A stretch of DNA of 13,092 nt from DASPWV01 sp046727855. GTDB taxonomy: Bacteria; Acidobacteriota; Vicinamibacteria; Vicinamibacterales; UBA2999. A program made the translations under genes and the position numbers. Location: contig JBKPDL010000130.1 of the NCBI GenBank assembly GCA_046727855.1, positions 1-13,092 on the forward strand, written 5' to 3'. Under the pieces are notes generated by a model. That model searched no databases, was not told where the DNA came from, and worked only from the letters and a program-made list of their open reading frames with translations. Shown one piece after another: positions 1-6,922 of the stretch (position 1 is its first letter; every line of letters begins with the position of its first letter).

Positions 1-1
1 A

Positions 2-868
2 ACCAAGTTCGTATTGCTTCCGGTGCTCGCCATGTACCTCGCGGCGTGCTCGCAAAGCACCCCACAGTCGCCCCCGTCGACCGACAACGCCGCGGTCGCG
101 AGCAACGCGGAGGCACCGCCAAAGGCTGCTGACTCGCAGCCCGCCTCGGCGCAGGCGGCGCCGCAATCGCCTGCGGCAGAGAAGTCTACAGAAGCGCAAC
201 AATCTGGGGCTGCGCAGGCATCTCCTGGCGTAGCAAAGCTTCCTGAGGCATCGCGATCTTCTGCATCCGACGCCGCGCCCGTCCCAGCGTCGCCAAAGCC
301 AGCGGCGCCAGCGCCACCGCTCGCGCCGCCAAAGCCGCAATTTCGCGAGGTCACGATTCCCGCAGGGACATCGCTGAACGTCAAGCTGAGTACAGCGATC
401 GCCTCAGAAACCAGCAAGGTCGAAGATGAAATTCGAGGAACGCTAACGGCGCCGATTGTCGTCGCTGGCACGACCGCGGTGCCGGCCGGCTCGGAAATCA
501 TCGGGACAGTGCGTGATGCAAAGCGATCGGGTCGCGTGAAAGGGCGCGCAACGATCGCCTTCGCCTTCGAACGCCTGATCGTGCGCCACGAGCCTCACAC
601 GATACGAACGTCGACCGTGACGCGCGAAGCAGCCGCGAACCGCAGTGACGACGTGAAGAAGGGCGCTATTGGCGGCGCGGCCGGAGCGATTGTCGGCGGC
701 ATCGTCGGTGGCGGCAAGGGTGCCGCGATCGGCGCCGGAGTTGGCGGTACGGGCGCCGTTGTCGCAACGCGTGGGGATGAAGTGCGGCTGCCGTCAGGCA
801 CGACGGTTCGGACGACGCTTCGCGACCAGCTCAAAGTCGCCGTGCCGCTAGCGAACGACCGGGATTAA
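2..868 (+). CDS. Glycine-zipper lipoprotein, 5'-partial
   Basis: Envelope lipoprotein of unknown function. The frame is open from the window edge; codons at 2-13 read T-K-F-V and run into a hydrophobic stretch ending in the lipobox L-A-A-C (Cys codon 47-49), so the true start lies upstream and the TTG at 14 falls inside the signal peptide. Counting from that TTG: Cys12 is the expected lipidated residue, residues 13-108 are a low-complexity Pro/Ala/Ser linker, 110-205 form a beta-rich domain beginning V-T-I-P-A-G-T-S-L with a second V-P-A-G-S turn, and 216-250 are a glycine zipper (GAIGGAAGAIVGGIVGGGKG), followed by a short beta tail. The I-P-A-G-T / glycine-zipper combination recurs in acidobacterial envelope proteins (family knowledge); the membrane-spanning or oligomerising role of the zipper is inferred. 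It ends with TAA at 866. No partner gene is visible. Confidence 0.8.
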   Translation, partial: TKFVLLPVLAMYLAACSQSTPQSPPSTDNAAVASNAEAPPKAADSQPASAQAAPQSPAAEKSTEAQQSGAAQASPGVAKLPEASRSSASDAAPVPASPKPAAPAPPLAPPKPQFREVTIPAGTSLNVKLSTAIASETSKVEDEIRGTLTAPIVVAGTTAVPAGSEIIGTVRDAKRSGRVKGRATIAFAFERLIVRHEPHTIRTSTVTREAAANRSDDVKKGAIGGAAGAIVGGIVGGGKGAAIGAGVGGTGAVVATRGDEVRLPSGTTVRTTLRDQLKVAVPLANDRD

Positions 869-1015
869 CGATGCCGGCACGATGAAATCGTCGTAACCGC
901 GCGCGCCGCTCACACCGATCGCCCAAAAAAGACCAACTTCGATTTGCCGAACTGTATCGCTTCCGTCGTCGACCGTGCCGGCAGCTCTCAGCCATGAGCG
1001 TTCCACGGCAATAAA

Positions 1016-1050
1016 AAGAAACCCGCCAGGTTTGCCCTGGCGGGTTTCTT
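1016..1050 (-). terminator. Perfect 15-bp hairpin terminator between convergent genes
   Basis: AAGAAACCCGCCAGG (1016-1030) is exactly complementary to 1036-1050 with a 5-nt loop. Read on the minus strand, the 3' arm ends in a T-rich run (TTTCTTTTTATT), so it is a textbook intrinsic terminator for the gene ending at 1070. Read on the plus strand the tail is TTTCTT then CACG, weaker, but it could also serve the lipoprotein gene that ends at 868. Confidence 0.85.
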
Positions 1051-1069
1051 CACGTACGGGATACCGCGG

Positions 1070-2791
1070 TTACGGTTTTGGCATCACGACGACGCCGTTG
1101 TTGCGCGACTCTTGGCACACACTGGGGTCCGCTGGCCCCGGCGTAACGAACGGGCCGAACGGATCAAGTGTGTCAATTGAGTTGTTGAACGCATCCAGCA
1201 CCTCGATGCAGCTTTCGACGGTGAACGCTCCGGTCTCGAATCCCGTGCAGGCGCTCCGCGCACTGCAGCAGGCGGCCATCTGCCGTTCAAGATTCGGGAA
1301 CTCGGTCGAGCAGTTGCCGCCGCCTGCCGTGGAGGCTGCAATGTTCAGTGCGGCTGCCGTGCATTGACGGACAAGCTGTGTCACCTGCGGGCCGAGGATG
1401 TTGCTGTCCCGTCCGACCGAGCAGATCGCTTCAATCGCGGAGGTGCCACTGAAGGACTCGACGTTATCGAGGGTCACGCCACAGACCGACACGTCCAGGA
1501 ACCGGTCTGTGATGTCCGGATGATTGCCCCAGAATCCGGGCGTGTGGGTGAAGCAGCCCTCACCGGGTGCCGGACAGACGGTGGCGGCGGTTTCCGTGAC
1601 GACCGCGCCCGTGGTTTGGACGGTGCAACTGACGCGGGCGGTGTTGCACGCATTGTTCGCGAGTGGACCGACGACGCCGGTGATCACTTGGCTCGCTCCT
1701 GCGGCTAGCGGGAAGGTGGCCGGGGTGACTGGGACGTTTGTGCCGACGCCGACATCAGCGGGGCAGGTCGGATCGGTCAGATTGATGGTGTCCGTTGCCG
1801 TGCAGCTCGTGAAATTGAGATCCGCCATCGTCGCCGTTGCGGTGATGGTGATGAGGTTTGTGCCGTCGGCTCTCGGGTCTGGACAGACTTTAGTTACCCG
1901 CAGGCCCGGTGAACTCTGACAGGTCACGTCCGCACTATCGTTCGCCGACACCTTGTCATTCGGGTTGAGATCGGGCCGACAGAAGCAATTCACGCTGGCG
2001 GTATTGGGTTCGTTGTTTTCCAGTGTGTCATTGCAGGCCGGGGTTTGGGGAGCAGCCATGAATGGCAGCGTGGCACCGGGGGCAATCGGCGTCGGGAGTG
2101 ATCCCGGTGCGCCGAACAAGGTGTTGGTTTCGGTCAACACACAGGCATGTAAGGGAGCCACTCCCGCATTGCGCACCGCGTAGCGCACCAGAATGGGCGT
2201 GCCGTCGGTCGTGGTGCAGCCTTGCGTCCCGCCTTCATTGGCGAAGACGAGGCCCTGATCGACCCATGTCACGCCACCGTCACAGGAGACCTGCTTGTCC
2301 ACTTGGACCAAGCAGCTCAGGACGATGACGGCGACATCCTTGTCGATCAAGAACGGACTGTTTATGCCATCGTCGAGAATACCGTCCCCGCGCACCCCAG
2401 CGAATGCAACCCCAGGCGCGATATTCGGCACCACACACGGAAAGGGTCCGTAGGTGGTCAGCACATCATTGGCTGGAATGTCGAGATCGGTGAACAGGAC
2501 CGTGCTGGGTCCATTCGGTGCACCCGTCGGTCCCGGACAAAAGAAGGTGGCCGAGACATCCAACGTATTACAACCGATCTGCGTTCCGAGGACAGAGCGG
2601 TTAATGACGTTGACGGTAAAGGTGACGGTTTCTCCGGGTCGCGCCGCGAGCGTAGATCGGGAGATGGTGATATCCAAGAGATTCGCATTGCAGTTTGGGG
2701 GGGTCTGCGCGCTCGCCGACGCCGGCAGCATCAGCATTAGAACGAAAATCGCTGCGCACGCGGGCACCACTTTCCTAATACAGGTACACAT
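1070..2791 (-). CDS. Exported cysteine-rich protein with TPGFWG motif
   Basis: Secreted protein, function unknown. Residues 1-28 are a signal peptide (basic N-terminus, hydrophobic core, A-S-A-S-A before Gln29). Residues about 35-155, 158-290 and 295-405 look like three repeated beta-sandwich modules: phrases such as P-G-E-T-V-T-F-T-V-N-V and I-L-V-R-Y-A-V-R-N-A-G are typical of DUF11/CARDB-like Ig folds. A C-terminal module (411-560) opens with G-C-F-T-H-T-P-G-F-W-G-N-H-P-D (412-426), a motif seen in exported bacterial proteins of unknown function. The mature part has 28 cysteines by hand count, including Cys-x-Cys at 269-271 and Cys-Cys at 508-509, so many disulfides are likely. The start is supported by GGAGG 8 nt upstream of ATG. 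It lies 126 bp downstream of the DsbA-like gene on the same strand, and a hairpin at 1016-1050 ends the unit. Confident as a gene and as secreted; role unassigned. Confidence 0.85.
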   Translation of the reverse strand: MCTCIRKVVPACAAIFVLMLMLPASASAQTPPNCNANLLDITISRSTLAARPGETVTFTVNVINRSVLGTQIGCNTLDVSATFFCPGPTGAPNGPSTVLFTDLDIPANDVLTTYGPFPCVVPNIAPGVAFAGVRGDGILDDGINSPFLIDKDVAVIVLSCLVQVDKQVSCDGGVTWVDQGLVFANEGGTQGCTTTDGTPILVRYAVRNAGVAPLHACVLTETNTLFGAPGSLPTPIAPGATLPFMAAPQTPACNDTLENNEPNTASVNCFCRPDLNPNDKVSANDSADVTCQSSPGLRVTKVCPDPRADGTNLITITATATMADLNFTSCTATDTINLTDPTCPADVGVGTNVPVTPATFPLAAGASQVITGVVGPLANNACNTARVSCTVQTTGAVVTETAATVCPAPGEGCFTHTPGFWGNHPDITDRFLDVSVCGVTLDNVESFSGTSAIEAICSVGRDSNILGPQVTQLVRQCTAAALNIAASTAGGGNCSTEFPNLERQMAACCSARSACTGFETGAFTVESCIEVLDAFNNSIDTLDPFGPFVTPGPADPSVCQESRNNGVVVMPKP

Positions 2792-2811
2792 CTTCAGAAC
2801 CTCCAGTTCGC

Positions 2812-2876
2812 TAAGGTTTCTAACAGCGGGCGTTCGCCTCGTAAGAATGGCTGTGGGACCCGTGGCAACCTCCTTT
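2812..2876 (-). promoter_or_regulatory. Possible folded leader before the cysteine-rich gene
   Basis: The 126-bp gap between the two minus-strand genes contains nested complementary arms: AGGTT 2814-2818 with 2867-2871, ACAGC 2823-2827 with GCTGT 2850-2854, and GGC 2829-2831 with GCC 2836-2838 around a tetraloop. No T-run follows on either strand, so it is not a normal terminator. I could not match it to the riboswitch consensuses I know (c-di-GMP-I, SAM, cobalamin, TPP). It may be a cis-regulatory RNA for the downstream gene or a processing site in a shared transcript. Individual stems are short. Confidence 0.3.
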
Positions 2877-2917
2877 CAGAATGGTATGGTGACGTCAATC
2901 TATCGACTCTGTTGCTC

Positions 2918-4003
2918 TCATCGCGATTTGGAACCTGGTGAACTGCCTCGCGCCACTTCGTCGTCGATCACGCGGGTAAAGGCATCGAGCGGCTGTGCGC
3001 CGACGAGCGGACGGCCATTCACAAAGAAGGTCGGTGTGCCGGTCACCGCCAGACGTTTGCCTTGGTCCACGTCTTTCTGAACCGCCGCCTGATGCTTGCC
3101 GCTCGAAAAACACGCATCGAAGCTCGTTATATCGAGCCCGACCTGCTGGGCCACTGTCTTCAACTGATCGCCCGCCTTCGGGCCCCCCGTGTACAGCGCC
3201 TTGTGATACTCCCAGAATTTCCCTTGATCGTTCGCGCACCGGGCGGCTTCATGCGCCTGACGCGCCTGCGGGTGGAGCGAGTCAATCGGATAATCGATCC
3301 ACACGAGCCGCAGCTGTTCGCCGTATTTCGCGAGGAGTTGGGGCAACGTGGTGTCCTCGATCTGCTTGCAGAACGGGCAGTGGAAATCGGAGAACTCGAC
3401 CAGCGTGACCGGGGCGTTGGCTGGACCCTTGGAGGGCGCGCTCGCAATGTTCACATCAACCCGTTGCACCTCCGGCGCGGGGAGGCGGACGACCACGTTC
3501 GCTTTCGACTTCAGAGCTTGGATGAACGTGTTCCGCTGCGCCTGGATCTTTTGGTTCTGGAGACCGGTTCGAATCTGTTCGCGGGACTGCTCCAGGCCCC
3601 CCTTGAACTGCGCCTTGTTATCCTCGTAGTACTTTTCGATTTCCCCTTCGGTCACCAATCCGACTTTCGCGGTGACCTCGGCGTCGACGAGTGCTGTCAC
3701 AGTAATCTTCCGCCGCTCCGCTTCATTAGCGAGGAGGCGTTCGGCCACGAGGGTATCGAGCGCCTGGCGTTTCATGCTGTAGATTTGTTCCTGCAGCTTG
3801 CTCAAATTCATACCGAGGGCCTTCTCGACCTGCTCGTTCGTGATCGGTACGCCGTCCACTTCGGCGACGGCTTCACTCTTCGCCTGCGGACCAGCCGCGG
3901 GCTTCTTGGCGGCCGGCGCCTGCGCGATTAGCGGCAGAGACATCAGGAGGACGAAGACGAAGGCGGGTAGTAAGACTCTTGCTCTGGGGAATCGACCGCT
4001 CAT
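2918..4003 (-). CDS. SurA-N-like / DsbA-like thioredoxin fusion, exported
   Basis: Probable periplasmic thiol-disulfide oxidoreductase with a chaperone-like front end. Residues 1-28 are a signal peptide (cut near A-Q-A). Residues 45-170 are helical and Lys/Glu/Gln-rich, starting A-E-V-D-G-V-P-I-T-N-E-Q-V-E, the signature of SurA/trigger-factor-like N-terminal domains; the parvulin domain that normally follows is absent. Residues 183-353 are a DsbA/Thioredoxin_4 domain: N-A-P-V-T-L-V-E-F-S-D-F, active site H-C-P-F-C (Cys209, Cys212), and cis-Pro loop T-G-T-P-T (Pro324). Cys256 and Cys298 could form a second disulfide, as in related DsbA-like proteins. AAGGAG lies 6 nt before the ATG. It is the first gene of a probable two-gene minus-strand unit and could help fold the 28-cysteine exported protein encoded next (inference). 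Oxidase versus isomerase activity cannot be told from sequence. Confidence 0.88.
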   Translation of the reverse strand: MSGRFPRARVLLPAFVFVLLMSLPLIAQAPAAKKPAAGPQAKSEAVAEVDGVPITNEQVEKALGMNLSKLQEQIYSMKRQALDTLVAERLLANEAERRKITVTALVDAEVTAKVGLVTEGEIEKYYEDNKAQFKGGLEQSREQIRTGLQNQKIQAQRNTFIQALKSKANVVVRLPAPEVQRVDVNIASAPSKGPANAPVTLVEFSDFHCPFCKQIEDTTLPQLLAKYGEQLRLVWIDYPIDSLHPQARQAHEAARCANDQGKFWEYHKALYTGGPKAGDQLKTVAQQVGLDITSFDACFSSGKHQAAVQKDVDQGKRLAVTGTPTFFVNGRPLVGAQPLDAFTRVIDDEVARGSSPGSKSR

Positions 4004-4057
4004 ACGTAGCTCCTTCGCAAGCTGGAAAACTATTGCGGACGTAAAGGGAAGGACGTA

Positions 4058-4086
4058 AGTCTACGCTCGTCGATTGTCATCGTCAA
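4058..4086 (-). promoter_or_regulatory. Sigma70-like promoter of the SurA/DsbA-like gene
   Basis: On the minus strand TTGACG (4086-4081) is followed after 17 nt by TAGACT (4063-4058): 5/6 and 4/6 matches to -35 and -10. Transcription would start near 4051, giving a leader of about 48 nt to the ATG at 4003. The -35 lies within the gene-proximal copy of the 22-bp tandem repeat. Confidence 0.55.
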
Positions 4087-4116
4087 TGGAGATAATTGTC
4101 ATCGTCAATGGAGATA
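4073..4116. repeat. Perfect 2 x 22-bp tandem repeat over a promoter
   Basis: The 22 bases at 4073-4094 are repeated exactly and without a gap at 4095-4116. Each unit begins with an imperfect dyad, ATTGTC-n3-GTCAAT, and contains one TTGACG on the minus strand. The proximal copy supplies the -35 of the promoter at 4058-4086; the distal copy ends 113 bp upstream of the start codon. Two turns of DNA between copies would put both on the same helix face, as expected of tandem operator sites. It could also be a recent slippage duplication. Confidence 0.9.
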
Positions 4117-4605
4117 AATGTTTGATTGCACGAGAATGCGTCCCCAGGCGGATGTCGGGTAACGACCGAAGGTATCGTCGCTGTGGCTGTCGTCGCACGG
4201 ATCGTCCGGGGCGAGGTTGATGCAGGATGGCGTGGCCGAATCGTTCGGCAGTACCTGCGGCGGATGCGGCGGCCGAATCGCCCGGAGCAGTCGTCCGGCA
4301 ATGTCGTACACCAGACACCCGCATCTCTTACCGTGCCGATGACGAGCGATCTTGCGTGCAACAGCAACGTGTCCTTGTCGTGACGTGACCACGACATCCA
4401 CGCACGCCGCCGACGCTGACGCCGACCATTTGCCCGTTGCGACCTAAACCGGGAACATGTTGGAACAACTGAACTCGCAAGGTGGCGTGACGACGATCAA
4501 ACCGGCGCCTCTGGGCCGCCGATACCGTGCAACCCGTTGTAGGCTTGCGTCCGGTCAGCATTCACGCCGGTTGCGGCGGGAGTTCTTAGCGAAACAAAGG
4601 TTGCC
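4117..4605. other. Stretch with no convincing gene, possible decayed coding DNA
   Basis: No open frame here has a credible start with a ribosome site and a recognisable protein. Several minus-strand frames overlap between 4061 and 4561. One (4401-4105) contains C-L-V-Y-D-I-A-G-R-L-L-R-A-I, and a neighbouring frame just upstream contains G-R-N-G-Q-M-V-G-V-S-V-G-G-V. Read together across a frameshift these faintly resemble an FG-GAP-type repeat protein, so the region may be the remnant of a dead minus-strand gene. This is a weak reading by eye. No hairpin or RNA gene was found. Confidence 0.25.
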
Positions 4606-5154
4606 GCGTCGGCACTCAGCGCGCTTTACGCGCTGAGTCCGTGCTGCGTCGGCATTGAAGGCGACATGGATCACGACAACCAGGCGTGGCGCCAAGCAAT
4701 GCAGATCCAGTCGCGCGACCAGCTTCAGCCGCAGCCGCGATCGTTGGACGACTTCTACGCCACCGCGTTCATTGCGTTGTCGGCGGCGCTTTCGCCGAAT
4801 CCATCAAAGCCGCCGCTCTTCGTCGACTTTCCGTTCAAACAACAGCAGCGCTTACTCGTCGTCAATGAAGACGCATATGCCAGGTGGCGGGCAAACCTGC
4901 CGCTCTATCTCGTCGAGCAGTACCACGGGAACCTGGCAAAGCTTCGCGGCATTTATCTGGACTACGGCGCCCTCGAGGAGTTTTCGCACATCAGGATGGC
5001 GACGCAGGCGTTTTCCGACGAACTGGCGAAACGCGGCATTGCGCACACCTTCGAGGTTTACGCCGACGGTACTCACGAGAGCCGCATCCGGCAACGTATC
5101 GAGACGCGCCTGCTGCGATTTTTCTCCGAGGTGTTGGCGTTGCCCGCGTCGTAA
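4606..5154 (+). pseudogene. C-terminal half of an esterase, nucleophile region lost
   Basis: The frame encodes the C-terminal part of a Ser esterase of the esterase D/PF00756 type (alpha/beta hydrolase). Similarity starts before the first ATG (4666): codons from about 4618 read S-A-L-Y-A-L-S-P-C-C-V-G-I-E-G-D, which in relatives directly follows the nucleophile elbow. Counting from 4666, L-D-Y-G (Asp99) and D-G-T-H (His137) supply the expected acid and histidine of the triad, but no G-x-S-x-G occurs, and an in-frame TAG at 4540 blocks extension. None of the three plus frames of 4117-4605 shows the missing half. No ribosome site precedes 4666. I call it a truncated remnant; the alternative is a short 162-residue protein expressed from 4666, which would be catalytically dead. 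A 10-bp palindrome (4614-4623/4629-4638) flanked by 9-bp direct repeats (4606-4614, 4646-4654) lies at the break. Confidence 0.7.
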
Positions 5155-5165
5155 CACTGTGACCG

Positions 5166-5306
5166 ATGGTCGACGTCCCGTTACGTGAAGGCTTCGCCGC
5201 GTTAACGGAGGCGGCGCATGCCATCGCCCGCACGGTCGCTCTCGGTTTCGCGCGCCGCGTCGGCGATGGCAGCGTGTCGATCGTGTATTCCTATCCTCCT
5301 GACTAA
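5166..5306 (+). CDS. Possible 46-residue small ORF
   Basis: ATG 5166 to TAA 5304, 46 codons with the GC-rich third positions usual for this DNA. The product reads M-V-D-V-P-L-R-E-G-F-A-A-L-T-E-A-A-H then A-I-A-R-T-V-A-L-G-F-A-R-R-V and ends Y-S-Y-P-P-D: an amphipathic helix followed by a short strand. An in-frame TGA at 5160 fixes the upstream limit. There is no clear ribosome site, and the stop codon lies in the left arm of the inverted repeat at 5301-5382. It is not recognised and may be a gene remnant like its neighbour. Confidence 0.2.
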   Translation: MVDVPLREGFAALTEAAHAIARTVALGFARRVGDGSVSIVYSYPPD

Positions 5307-5382
5307 CGAGGCCCTCCCTGAGACCGTCGAGCATGTTGGGATCCATGCCGACTTGTCGGTCTGAGACTAGGCCTCGTTAGTC
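5301..5382. repeat. 82-bp inverted-repeat element with 13-bp perfect ends
   Basis: GACTAACGAGGCC (5301-5313) is the exact reverse complement of 5370-5382. Inside are two more nested pairs: AGACCG 5321-5326 with CGGTCT 5357-5362, and GCATG 5331-5335 with CATGC 5344-5348 around an 8-nt loop. The whole element can fold into one interrupted hairpin. It lies between converging genes, so a transcription-stopping or mRNA-end role is possible, but no T-run adjoins it. I see no target-site duplication at the borders. A small non-autonomous element is an alternative. Confidence 0.75.
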
Positions 5383-5395
5383 TCTGTGTTGTCTT

Positions 5396-5414
5396 GCCCC
5401 GCCTCCGGCGGGGC
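5396..5414. repeat. GC-rich 8-bp hairpin
   Basis: GCCCCGCC (5396-5403) pairs exactly with 5407-5414 across a TCC triloop. It sits 13 nt from the 82-bp element. No T-run follows on either strand. Confidence 0.6.
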
Positions 5415-5417
5415 GTC

Positions 5418-5468
5418 GCCTTGACGGAGAAAAGTTGACTCATTCGTCGAAATCCGGGCCGTCAAGGC
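5418..5468 (-). terminator. 10-bp inverted repeat downstream of the cytochrome gene
   Basis: GCCTTGACGG (5418-5427) is exactly complementary to 5459-5468, with a 31-nt spacer holding a smaller dyad TTCG-t-CGAA. On the minus strand it begins 33 nt after the cytochrome stop codon. The loop is long and there is no T-run, so a terminator role is only tentative. Confidence 0.35.
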
Positions 5469-5501
5469 TTCTAGTCGAGCAGCCCAACCGGAGTCGATGG
5501 T

Positions 5502-6710
5502 TCAGAGCGACTTTAGAAACTCGACGAGATCGGCCTTCTGCTTCGCAGAAAGATTTAGTTGGCGCACGCGGTCGTAGTGCTCGACGACCGCGAGCAGATT
5601 TGCGGCGCTGCCGTCGTGAAAGTACGGAGGATGCTGCCAGATGCCACGGAGTGGCGATGCTCGGTACTGCTTGGTGGCGCTTCGCGCCGCGTAGAGCGTC
5701 TCGGTCCCCACTTCATCTGGATCATGAAGAAACGGCACCGTCGGATCAGGCCCGCTCAACACGTCGGTATACGTCGGCGGCTTGTGGCACCGTGCGCAAT
5801 CAGCTTTGCCGTGGAAGAGACGTTCGCCGCGGCTCGCGGCGTCGGCATCGAAGCTTCCGCTTGGCGGAAGCGGCGCTGGCAGACTGAGCTGATATTCGAG
5901 CAGCGCTGGCAGCTTCGGCGTCACGCGATCCGGCTTTTGCGTAATGGTGAGCCCGATGCGCGGGTCGCTGAAGTTGCCCTTCCCGCCCATTTGCGACACG
6001 CCGACATAGTTATTCCAGTAAGAGATCGGTCCGTCACCGGTGTATGTCTCGAACCCTACTCCCTGCAATCCGTACGCAGGTGGGATGACCACCGGCAAGG
6101 ACGGGCTGTTGAGCGGAACGATGTTGCTACCGTCGAAAAAATGGTGCCTCGGATCGTACTTTCCGGGTCCCCACATGCTGAACTCGGATTTGAGCGCGCT
6201 CAAAGCAGGTGAGAGTCCGAGAATCACGCCCACGTTTAAATCACGGTTGGGCCACCCATCGAGTCGCCGACCGATGCCGGTCGCAAACGAGTTATCGACC
6301 GTTGAATGGCAAAGTGCGCACGTCGTACCAATGCTCGCGAGTTGTCCGGCGTCGTCGATCTTTCCGACGATGCCGACGACCGCGTTGAGTCGCAGTAATT
6401 CGATGGTCACCGCGGGGTTGGTCAAGTCGACCTGGCCAGCCGCGAGTGCAGCGGTGAGCGCCGGCGGCAGCGCGTCAACATCAACCTTGAGTCCGACGGC
6501 CAATGCGGTCTGAGGACTTACCGACGACCGGATCGCCTCGTGCATTCGCAGCGTGTTCGTCCACAGCTGTTCGTCTTCAAACGTGTCGAAACGGAATATG
6601 GTTTGGCCATCGAGTGGCTTGGACGTGCGCCCTGCAACGTGCGCGAGCGACAGGGTGGTTGCGAACATCAATGCGCTGGCAACGAGGGCAACGTTCATCG
6701 GGCGAGGCAT
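5502..6710 (-). CDS. Diheme cytochrome c peroxidase / MauG-like protein
   Basis: Exported c-type cytochrome of the bacterial cytochrome c peroxidase/MauG superfamily, 402 residues from the chosen start. Residues 1-28 are a signal peptide (M-P-R-P-M-N-V then a hydrophobic core). Two heme-binding motifs are present: C-A-L-C-H (131-135) and C-A-R-C-H (305-309). The C-terminal phrase P-Y-F-H-D-G-S-A (362-369), followed by V-V-E-H-Y-D, is the hallmark of the family's second domain. The CxxCH spacing of about 174 residues and an extended N-terminal region (30-125) differ from classical CcpA, so the substrate (peroxide or an organic compound) is open. I chose ATG 6710 because AGGAGG lies 6 nt upstream and the signal peptide follows at once; a longer frame to TTG 6815 would bury it. 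It is divergent from a cysteine-containing regulator, which may control it. Confidence 0.88.
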   Translation of the reverse strand: MPRPMNVALVASALMFATTLSLAHVAGRTSKPLDGQTIFRFDTFEDEQLWTNTLRMHEAIRSSVSPQTALAVGLKVDVDALPPALTAALAAGQVDLTNPAVTIELLRLNAVVGIVGKIDDAGQLASIGTTCALCHSTVDNSFATGIGRRLDGWPNRDLNVGVILGLSPALSALKSEFSMWGPGKYDPRHHFFDGSNIVPLNSPSLPVVIPPAYGLQGVGFETYTGDGPISYWNNYVGVSQMGGKGNFSDPRIGLTITQKPDRVTPKLPALLEYQLSLPAPLPPSGSFDADAASRGERLFHGKADCARCHKPPTYTDVLSGPDPTVPFLHDPDEVGTETLYAARSATKQYRASPLRGIWQHPPYFHDGSAANLLAVVEHYDRVRQLNLSAKQKADLVEFLKSL

Positions 6711-6805
6711 CTGACTCCTCCTCGGTGGCAGAACCGGGCGCAACGGATCGCCACCACTGACAACGAACAACTGACTCACGACGGCCGTCGCTGTCGAGTT
6801 AAGCA

Positions 6806-6833
6806 AGATAAGCAAACAACATATGTCTTATCT
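6806..6833. promoter_or_regulatory. Candidate operator dyad between divergent genes
   Basis: AGATAAG (6806-6812) pairs exactly with CTTATCT (6827-6833) across 14 nt, and the spacer contains the 8-bp palindrome ACATATGT (6819-6826). This is the AT-rich island of the 212-bp divergent gap, 96 bp upstream of the cytochrome start and 90 bp upstream of the regulator start. It is well placed for autoregulation and for control of the cytochrome by the adjacent regulator. No convincing -35/-10 pair could be fixed on either strand. Confidence 0.45.
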
Positions 6834-6922
6834 AGCAGATTTCATTCCCGAAAGCGAACTCATGCGTGCCAGGGCGGGAAAGCTGCAAAATTGGAGCGGT
6901 TCGATCGCCGTGGGGACGCCGA

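Noticed and set aside
872..983. Inverted repeat TGCCGGCACG / CGTGCCGGCA (872-881, 974-983)
   Set aside because: The arms are 92 bp apart, GC-rich and self-similar to a GCCGGC palindrome; likely chance.
3062..3931. 289-codon plus-strand open frame
   Set aside because: Antisense to the SurA/DsbA-like gene, which has a signal peptide, CPFC site and ribosome site.
4073..4116. CRISPR-like repeat
   Set aside because: Only two units and no spacer between them; a plain tandem duplication.
5301..5382. Integron attC site
   Set aside because: Ends GACTAAC and GTTAGTC are in the right order but each breaks the RYYYAAC/GTTRRRY consensus, pairing is continuous for 13 bp without the usual unpaired spacer, and there is no integrase or cassette array.
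6711..6815. Upstream TTG extension of the cytochrome gene
   Set aside because: It would put 35 residues before a clear signal peptide and overlap the operator dyad; ATG 6710 has AGGAGG at ideal spacing.
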